Shown here: positions 57,874 to 64,000 of the stretch, piece by piece
Numbering within the stretch: position 1 is the first letter of the stretch
Layout: each line of letters begins with the position of its first letter
Assembly: GCA_030427585.1 (NCBI GenBank)
Contig: JAUIBW010000010.1
Span: forward strand, 1-64,000
Length of the DNA stretch: 64,000 bases
Source: Bacteroidia bacterium
Lineage (GTDB): Bacteria > Bacteroidota > Bacteroidia > Flavobacteriales > Flavobacteriaceae
Reading direction: 5' to 3'
Program-made: the position numbers and the translations under genes
Notes under the pieces: generated by a model
What the model was told of the DNA's origin: nothing
Seen by the model: only the letters and a program-made list of their open reading frames with translations
Database searches by the model: none

Positions 57874-57987
57874 CCCTAAAACACTAGTATAAGAAAATTA
57901 TTATCTAAAAATGCTAAACCATGAAGTGTTAATCAAAATAACCTAAAATGTATAGAAAATTTACTATTAAGTCTATTAAAGACATTT

Positions 57988-59346
57988 TCAGTTTTCAATC
58001 CAATATTTCACTTCATTAAAGTCCAATCCTCCATAATTACCACTACTCATAAGTAATAGTGCCGAATTAGTTAAATCTTTTTGTTTTAAGTACTGCTGAA
58101 AACTTTCTGGATCGGTATAAATAACGAGATCATTACGATTAAAAGCTTCGGCAATTTGTGAAGCAGAAACTTCTTTAAGCTGTTTTATCTTTACTGCATG
58201 GGGGGAATAAAATACTACCGCCTCATCAGCAGCATCCAAAGTTCCTTCATATTCTTTTAAAAACGAAGCATCCAGACTACTATAGGTGTGTAGCTCAAGA
58301 CAAGCCACCATATTTCGATTTTGATATTGCTCTTTTACTGCTTTTGTAGTTGCCTTTACTTTAGATGGGCTATGCGCAAAATCTTTATATGCCACGGCTT
58401 TATCACTCTCTGCGATTTTTTCTAATCGTTTTGATGCTCCTTTAAAAGAAGCAATGGCCTCATAAAAATCATCCTCATCAATTCCCATATGCTGGCAAAT
58501 CCATTTTGCGCCAGCAAGATTATTCAAGTTATGTGCCCCAAAAATTTCGATAGGCATTTCTCCTTCAGGAGTATCTAGTAAAGTTTCTCCATCCTCTACG
58601 CGATACTGTGGAGTAACATATCCAAACTTTCGAATAGGATTTTCTGTTAACTCTGCTAGTTTTTTTACCTCGGCATCCTCTTGATTATACACTAATGCAC
58701 CACCATTAACAATAGAATTCATAAAAATTCTAAACTGATCTATATACATATCAAAAGTCGGAAACACATTAATATGATCCCAGGCAATCCCACTTACCAA
58801 AGCAATATTAGGGTGATACAAATGAAATTTTGGCCTGCGATCAATCGGTGAAGACAAATATTCGTCTCCTTCTAAAACGATAAAATCATTCTCTTCTGTA
58901 AGGTGCACCATGGTATCAAAACCTTCTAATTGTGCTCCTACCATATAATCTACTTCCTTATCATGATAGTGCAATACATGTAAAATCATAGAAGTAATCG
59001 TTGTTTTACCATGCGACCCTCCTATTACCACGCGGGTCTTATTTTTAGACTGTTCGTATAAAAATTCTGGATACGAATATATTTTCAACCCTAATTCCTG
59101 AGCTTTAAGAAGTTCTTCATTGTCTTTTTTGGCATGCATCCCCAAAATAATCGCATCAAGATCCGAAGTAATTTTTTCTGGAAACCAACCAAATTCGGCA
59201 GGTAATAATCCATGTCGTTCTAATCTTGATTTTGAAGGTTCAAAAATAGTATCATCACTTCCTGTTATTTGATATCCTTTTTGATGTAATGCTATGGCCA
59301 GGTTATGCATCGCACTACCTCCAATAGCTATAAAATGTACACGCAT
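57988..59346 (-). CDS. mpl: UDP-N-acetylmuramate:tripeptide ligase Mpl-type Mur ligase
   Basis: Mpl joins recycled murein tripeptide to UDP-MurNAc in the cytosol. The 452-residue protein has the N-terminal Rossmann motif HFIAIGGSAMHNLAIAL and GSDDTIFEPS, the ATP-binding loop IGGSHGKTTITSMI near residues 108-121, and the central GDEYLSSPIDRRPKF that marks Mpl. The ligase C-terminal domain contains KDFAHSPSKVKATTKAV near residue 325. MurC is the alternative, but the SSPIDRRPKF region favours Mpl. It is divergent from the macroglobulin gene. Confidence 0.9.
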   Translation of the reverse strand: MRVHFIAIGGSAMHNLAIALHQKGYQITGSDDTIFEPSKSRLERHGLLPAEFGWFPEKITSDLDAIILGMHAKKDNEELLKAQELGLKIYSYPEFLYEQSKNKTRVVIGGSHGKTTITSMILHVLHYHDKEVDYMVGAQLEGFDTMVHLTEENDFIVLEGDEYLSSPIDRRPKFHLYHPNIALVSGIAWDHINVFPTFDMYIDQFRIFMNSIVNGGALVYNQEDAEVKKLAELTENPIRKFGYVTPQYRVEDGETLLDTPEGEMPIEIFGAHNLNNLAGAKWICQHMGIDEDDFYEAIASFKGASKRLEKIAESDKAVAYKDFAHSPSKVKATTKAVKEQYQNRNMVACLELHTYSSLDASFLKEYEGTLDAADEAVVFYSPHAVKIKQLKEVSASQIAEAFNRNDLVIYTDPESFQQYLKQKDLTNSALLLMSSGNYGGLDFNEVKYWIEN

Positions 59347-59686
59347 AGTAAACTCTTAAATCAGAGAGTAAAGATACAATTAACAATTAGCTAATAAAAT
59401 AATGAGGTAATGAAAAATAATTTCGAATCTTTAATTATTTTCCTCATTAGATCATAGGGTTTCCTAAACAAAATAGAGACTTCCCTCATTTATCATTTTA
59501 TCTGTTCTTTTTTAAGCCTTTCTTAGTCGTTAAATAAAATGTGGCAGAAATTTTGATTTATAGTAACAAAATTATCCTGACTCATTTCAAATACGTAGTT
59601 TTATGGTGTTATTTACGAATTATGAAGCGTTATCATATAAAATAATACAGCACTTATTTACGTTTGTTTCACAACCTAAAAAATAT
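59347..59686. other. 340-bp divergent region between mpl and the macroglobulin gene
   Basis: AT-rich with no gene. It holds a bulged hairpin at 59401-59448. A near match to the -7 consensus (TAGTTTTA, about 59596) is seen on the plus strand, but no full promoter is evident. Confidence 0.5.
59401..59448. promoter_or_regulatory. Bulged hairpin upstream of mpl
   Basis: The outer stem AATGAGG (59401-59407) with CCTCATT (59442-59448) encloses a 6-nt bulge and an inner 9-bp stem AAAATAATT (59414-59422) with AATTATTTT (59433-59441). It could sit in the mpl leader on the minus strand. No known riboswitch or terminator pattern is recognised. Confidence 0.4.
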
Positions 59687-62600
59687 ATGATGAAAAAGCA
59701 TATCATCCTTATTATAATCTGTATATCAAACCTGTATATTATGAAAGGTCAAAATGACTATCAAAGTGATTGGAAAAAAGTAGAAGCTTTTAACCAAGAA
59801 GGATTACCAAAATCTGCTTTGGAAGTAGTTGAAACTATATATACTAAAGCGAAAAAAGAAAATAATGATAACCAGGTCATCAAAGCTTTTCTTCATAAGG
59901 CCAAGTATATGCTTACGCTGGAAGAAAACGCACAACTTACTATTGTCAAAAACTTAAAAAGCGATATAGAAAATAGCGAATTTCCAAAAAGAAATATCCT
60001 AGAAAGCATTCTCGCCAATTTATACTGGCAGTATTTTCAACAAAATCGATGGCAATTCTATAATAGAACTCAAACTTCAGAAAAAGTTGATACCGAAGAT
60101 TTTAGAACCTGGGATCTCGAAACATTATTTGCAGAAACACATCTTTACTACCAAAAATCTCTTAAAAATGGAGTTTTAGCCCAGCAAACAAATCTTAGCA
60201 AGTTTGATCAGATCTTACAAACCGCTACCGATTCTAAAAAATATCGCCCTACACTATACGACTTTTTAGCTCATAATGCTTTAGATTTCTATAAAACCTC
60301 AGAAACCAATATTACCAAACCTTCGTATGCTTTTACTATAAATGATAAGAAATATTTACAGGAACACACTGTTTTTTCATCTTTAAAAATAGAAACCAAA
60401 GACTCGTTATCATTACAATTTAATGCTTTAAAGCTATTTCAAGATTTAATAAAATTTCATACAAGAGACAAGGCACCAGATGCTTTGATAGAAGTAAATA
60501 TAGAACGTATAAAATTTGTATCAGAAAATGCTGTTTTTGGTGACAAAAAAACCGTTTTACTCGAATGCTTACAATCAGAAAAAAAGAAATTTGCAACTCA
60601 TAGTGCTTCAGCTTTATACGATTATCAAATTGCAAGTTTATATAAAGAATATGCTGATACGTATATCCCGGAAGAAAACGAAACCCATCGCTGGAAATTA
60701 AAAGAAGCCTTAGAAATATGTGAAGCTACAATTAAGAAATTCCCCGATTCGAGAGGAGCCAATCAATGTAAAGCATTAAAAAGTCAAATACTTCACACCG
60801 AATTAAACATTAAAACCGAAAAATATGTTCCTATACAAAAGCCGGGTAGGTTACTAATCACCTATAAAAACCTGAATAAACTTTATTTTAATGCTTTTAA
60901 AATTACTCCTAAGCAATTAAAAGACTTAAATAAGTTATACAAAACTCAGGATCAAATCAAATTCCTTAGCGCCTTAAAAGCTGCTAAAACATGGGAAGCA
61001 GAAATTTGCAATGAACAGGATTATCAGACTCATACTACAGAAGTGTTATTGCCAGAATTAGAACAAGACTCTTATCTCATTTTAGCAACAATATCAAAAG
61101 ATCTTTCTCAAAAAAGTTTGTTTTCTTACGGAAATACGCAAGTTAGTAATTTAGCATTAATCGAAAACAGAACTCCACAAAAATCAATATTTCAGGTTCT
61201 AGATCGTAATAATGGTGCACCCATCGCCAATGCCAAAATACATCTAAAAACAAATAATCAAAGAGGGTATGGTAACAAATTAGATAAAACCTTAATTACA
61301 GATGCCAAAGGTCAGGCCTATTTAACCGTAAATACATATCACTATGATGTTAGTATTACTGTTTCGCATGAGAAAGATGTAGCCAGGTTTGAAGGATATT
61401 ATCTAAATCAATCTTATAAACCAGATTATAGTACCCAAACCAATACTACCACTTTTCTATTTACAGATCGCAGTATCTACAGGCCAGGTCAAACCGTATA
61501 TTTTAAAGGGATCATGATGTCTTCTGATGGCAAAGAAGAGTTTAAAGTACTGCCCAATCAGTCTACTTTTGCTACCTTAAAAGATGTAAATGGACAAGAT
61601 GTAAAAACGTTACATTTTAGAACGAATGATTACGGATCTTTTAGTGGTGAGTTTATAGTTCCTTCTTCCGGACTTACCGGGGTGTACACAATACAAACTA
61701 ATAATTACAACAGTACTTCTTTTTCTGTCGAAGAGTATAAACGACCTAAATTTGAAACTAAATTAAATCCGGTTACAGAGACCTATAAAGTTAATGATGA
61801 AATAAAGCTTACGGGAGTTGCCACTGCTTATGCAGGTAGTGCAATCACTGATGCCAAAGTGGTGTATCGGGTACACCGTAAAGTACAATATCCCCGTTGG
61901 TGTTATTGGTATCCAAGACACGTAGTAGAGCCCCAGGAGATTACTTATGGAGAAACCGTAACCGACGAAAAAGGAGAATACACTATTAATTTTAAAGCAC
62001 TCCCTGATCTTAGGGTATCTAAAGAGGATTTACCGATTTTTAATTACGAGGTTACAGCAGATGTTATCGATATAAACGGAGAAACACGTAGCACCACAAC
62101 AATAGTTAATGTGGGATATCATACGGTAACGGCTGCTATTACAATCAAAGATAAGATTGATAAAACGCAAAAAGACAACACACTTACAATAACTACCATT
62201 AACCTAAATAATGAGTCTGTTGCTGCCAAAGGAACGGTTAAGATTTATAAACTGAAAGCTCCTAAAAAACCTATGCGAATTCGCCCATGGAAAGCGCCTG
62301 ATTATGAAGGTTTCAAAGAAGAAAAATTTGCAGAATTATTCCCACATGATGCTTTTAAAAATGAGCATGATTATCGAACATGGGATAAAGGAACTATGGT
62401 ACTGGATAAATCATTTAATACTGCATCGACAAAAGAAAATGAAATAGGAACACAACAACTTTCTTTGGGTAATATTAAAAAGTGGGAATCTGGTAAGTAT
62501 GTTGTCGAACTAAATACCAAAGATCGATTCGGTCAGGATGTAAAGGATATACAATATATTACGTTATACAGTCAGGAAGATAAAAATATCAGTGATCAGC

Positions 62601-64000
62601 AATTATTTGAAATCACTACCAATAAATCGACTTATAAAATTGGAGATGAAGCGATTGTAAAATTTAGTTCTGCTTCAGAAGATATAACAATAACAGTAGA
62701 CATAGAGAAGAACCATAACATCATCGAAACGAAACTTATTAAGCTTTCAAAGAATAGTAAAACTATCAAAATTCCGGTAACAAAAGAAGATCTGGGAGGG
62801 TTTTCAATAGGATACAGCTACCTAAATTATAATGGATATCAAAGCGGAGCAATGATAATCCCTGTACCTTATGAGCCTACAGAACTTAGCATAGAAACCA
62901 AAACCTTTAGAGACAAATTACTTCCTGGTCAACAGGAAACCTGGAGTTTTACGATCAAAGGCCCTAAAGGTAATAAGGTAAGTGCAGAACTATTGGCGAG
63001 CATGTACGATGCCTCTTTAGATCAGTTCAGGCCTCATCAATGGTATTTTGATCCTATCAATCGACCTACATATTATACACAGAGTAAACGACATGCTACA
63101 CAGAGTTTCGGAGTGCTCACATTTAGGTTACAAAACCACAATAACCCATCATATCATTATAGTAGCCAGGGGTACGATCAACTCAACTGGTATGGTTTAT
63201 ATTTTGGTCAACAATATTTTGGACGAAATAGAAATTACGACATTATGGAGAGTGGTGCTCCTGCACCAATGATGAAAAGATCTGCTGCTAAATCTGCCGT
63301 TGCCAATGAAGTTGCCATGGAAGAAGCAGAATTTAATGCTGACGATGGAGTTGCCGGGGATGCTGCCGAAAAAGACAAAGAAGAAAGTAAAGCAGAAAAA
63401 CCACAAGAACAACAATCTCTTGAAGGTGTTAAAATTCGGAAAAATCTACAGGAAACTGCTTTTTTCTTTCCACAATTAACCACTGATGCAGAAGGTAATG
63501 TAAGTTTTAATTTTACTGCTCCCGAAGCATTAACAAAATGGAAATTACAGCTGCTGTCACATACCAAAGGGTTAAATGCAGCAACTACAACTTTAGAAAC
63601 AGTAACTCAAAAAGAGTTGATGATTCTTCCTAATCCTCCCAGATTTTTACGAGAAGGCGATAGGATTGTGTTAAGTTCTAAAATATCAAACCTTGCTACC
63701 AAAGATCTTAATGGTATTGTAGAGTTACAATTATTTGATGCTTTAACTAATAAAACGATAGACACAAAGCTTCAAAACAATAATGCTCGTCAAAATTTTA
63801 TGGTAAAAGCCAAAGGAAACACTAATGTATCCTGGGAGCTTCAAATTCCTGATGATGTACAAACAGTTCAATATAAAATCATAGCTAAAGCAGGAGATTT
63901 TTCTGATGGCGAACAAAATGTACTTCCGGTATTAAGTAATCGAATGTTGGTTACCGAGACATTACCCATGTGGATTCGTTCTGATCAAACAAAGACATTT
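59687..64000 (+). CDS. Alpha-2-macroglobulin family protein (3' end cut by window)
   Basis: The frame is open for 1438 codons from ATG ATG at 59687 to the window edge and has no stop, so the gene is partial. A signal peptide (about residues 1-23) opens it. A long N-terminal helical and beta region follows. The MG2-type IYRPGQTVYFKGI is near residues 597-609, followed by VEEYKRPKFET near residue 681, both typical of Bacteroidota macroglobulins. An Ala/Glu/Lys-rich linker lies at about residues 1187-1245. Next come NLQETAFFFPQLTTDAEGN and FTAPEALTKWKLQLLSHTKGL near residues 1250-1300, the junction into the macroglobulin core. The thioester motif, if present, would lie beyond the window. Such proteins are thought to trap foreign proteases in the periplasm; whether this one does is unknown. 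Confidence 0.9.
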   Translation, partial: MMKKHIILIIICISNLYIMKGQNDYQSDWKKVEAFNQEGLPKSALEVVETIYTKAKKENNDNQVIKAFLHKAKYMLTLEENAQLTIVKNLKSDIENSEFPKRNILESILANLYWQYFQQNRWQFYNRTQTSEKVDTEDFRTWDLETLFAETHLYYQKSLKNGVLAQQTNLSKFDQILQTATDSKKYRPTLYDFLAHNALDFYKTSETNITKPSYAFTINDKKYLQEHTVFSSLKIETKDSLSLQFNALKLFQDLIKFHTRDKAPDALIEVNIERIKFVSENAVFGDKKTVLLECLQSEKKKFATHSASALYDYQIASLYKEYADTYIPEENETHRWKLKEALEICEATIKKFPDSRGANQCKALKSQILHTELNIKTEKYVPIQKPGRLLITYKNLNKLYFNAFKITPKQLKDLNKLYKTQDQIKFLSALKAAKTWEAEICNEQDYQTHTTEVLLPELEQDSYLILATISKDLSQKSLFSYGNTQVSNLALIENRTPQKSIFQVLDRNNGAPIANAKIHLKTNNQRGYGNKLDKTLITDAKGQAYLTVNTYHYDVSITVSHEKDVARFEGYYLNQSYKPDYSTQTNTTTFLFTDRSIYRPGQTVYFKGIMMSSDGKEEFKVLPNQSTFATLKDVNGQDVKTLHFRTNDYGSFSGEFIVPSSGLTGVYTIQTNNYNSTSFSVEEYKRPKFETKLNPVTETYKVNDEIKLTGVATAYAGSAITDAKVVYRVHRKVQYPRWCYWYPRHVVEPQEITYGETVTDEKGEYTINFKALPDLRVSKEDLPIFNYEVTADVIDINGETRSTTTIVNVGYHTVTAAITIKDKIDKTQKDNTLTITTINLNNESVAAKGTVKIYKLKAPKKPMRIRPWKAPDYEGFKEEKFAELFPHDAFKNEHDYRTWDKGTMVLDKSFNTASTKENEIGTQQLSLGNIKKWESGKYVVELNTKDRFGQDVKDIQYITLYSQEDKNISDQQLFEITTNKSTYKIGDEAIVKFSSASEDITITVDIEKNHNIIETKLIKLSKNSKTIKIPVTKEDLGGFSIGYSYLNYNGYQSGAMIIPVPYEPTELSIETKTFRDKLLPGQQETWSFTIKGPKGNKVSAELLASMYDASLDQFRPHQWYFDPINRPTYYTQSKRHATQSFGVLTFRLQNHNNPSYHYSSQGYDQLNWYGLYFGQQYFGRNRNYDIMESGAPAPMMKRSAAKSAVANEVAMEEAEFNADDGVAGDAAEKDKEESKAEKPQEQQSLEGVKIRKNLQETAFFFPQLTTDAEGNVSFNFTAPEALTKWKLQLLSHTKGLNAATTTLETVTQKELMILPNPPRFLREGDRIVLSSKISNLATKDLNGIVELQLFDALTNKTIDTKLQNNNARQNFMVKAKGNTNVSWELQIPDDVQTVQYKIIAKAGDFSDGEQNVLPVLSNRMLVTETLPMWIRSDQTKTF

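Noticed and set aside
63235..63567. Minus-strand frame in the macroglobulin gene
   Set aside because: It overlaps the well supported plus-strand frame with macroglobulin motifs, and its Ser/Ala-rich product is a typical shadow.

Overview
The window is a 64 kb chromosomal piece of a low-GC Bacteroidota, almost certainly a marine-type Flavobacteriaceae (Aquimarina-like is a guess from gene style only). The evidence is a SusC/SusD pair, CdaA, DUF1599, DUF3667 and DUF4293 proteins, a Rho with a disordered insert, a str-S10-spc-alpha ribosomal cluster without tuf, adk or map, promoters of the TTG/TTTG-N19-22-TAnnTTTG type, and few Shine-Dalgarno sites. No tRNA, rRNA, CRISPR array, prophage or intact insertion sequence was seen.

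Layout: 0.2-6.9 kb holds housekeeping genes (DUF1599, folP, the c-di-AMP cyclase cdaA with a coupled DUF3667 membrane protein, an ABC exporter, truA, a phosphodiesterase). 6.9-17 kb carries DUF4293, rho, lipoprotein msrA, an SH3/alanine-helix protein, ffh-folD, a GNAT and argS. 17-24.6 kb carries a CpcT/CpeT-like lipoprotein, an Rrf2 regulator, an arginase-CtlX pair, gltA, eno and carA. 24.8-42.0 kb is one long minus-strand ribosomal block (rpsL, rpsG, fusA, rpsJ, then rplC to rplQ with secY, infA and rpoA), driven by a near-perfect promoter at about 42.09 kb and closed by a terminator at 24.77 kb. A hairpin with a T-run between rpsJ and rplC may split or attenuate the block. 42.9-49.2 kb is a SusC-SusD pair followed by a large surface-type lipoprotein, with no enzyme or regulator beside it. 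49.4-59.3 kb has rlmB, a rhomboid protease, rarA, two small exported unknowns, a HAD phosphatase coupled to a deacetylase-fold protein that appears to have lost its catalytic residues, radC, a secreted unknown, a DUF1569 protein and mpl. 59.7 kb to the end is the N-terminal 1438 codons of an alpha-2-macroglobulin family protein cut by the window edge.

Most of the window is core genome. No obviously new multi-gene system stands out. The best leads are the predicted pseudo-deacetylase, a 63-bp phase-keeping tandem repeat downstream of folP, a GC-rich repeat-like element near 51.3 kb, two terminators with no gene in front of them, the CpcT/CpeT lipoprotein in a non-photosynthetic setting, the cdaA-DUF3667 coupling, and the long leader before the SH3/alanine-helix gene. 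All assignments are from reading the sequence; no database search was run.
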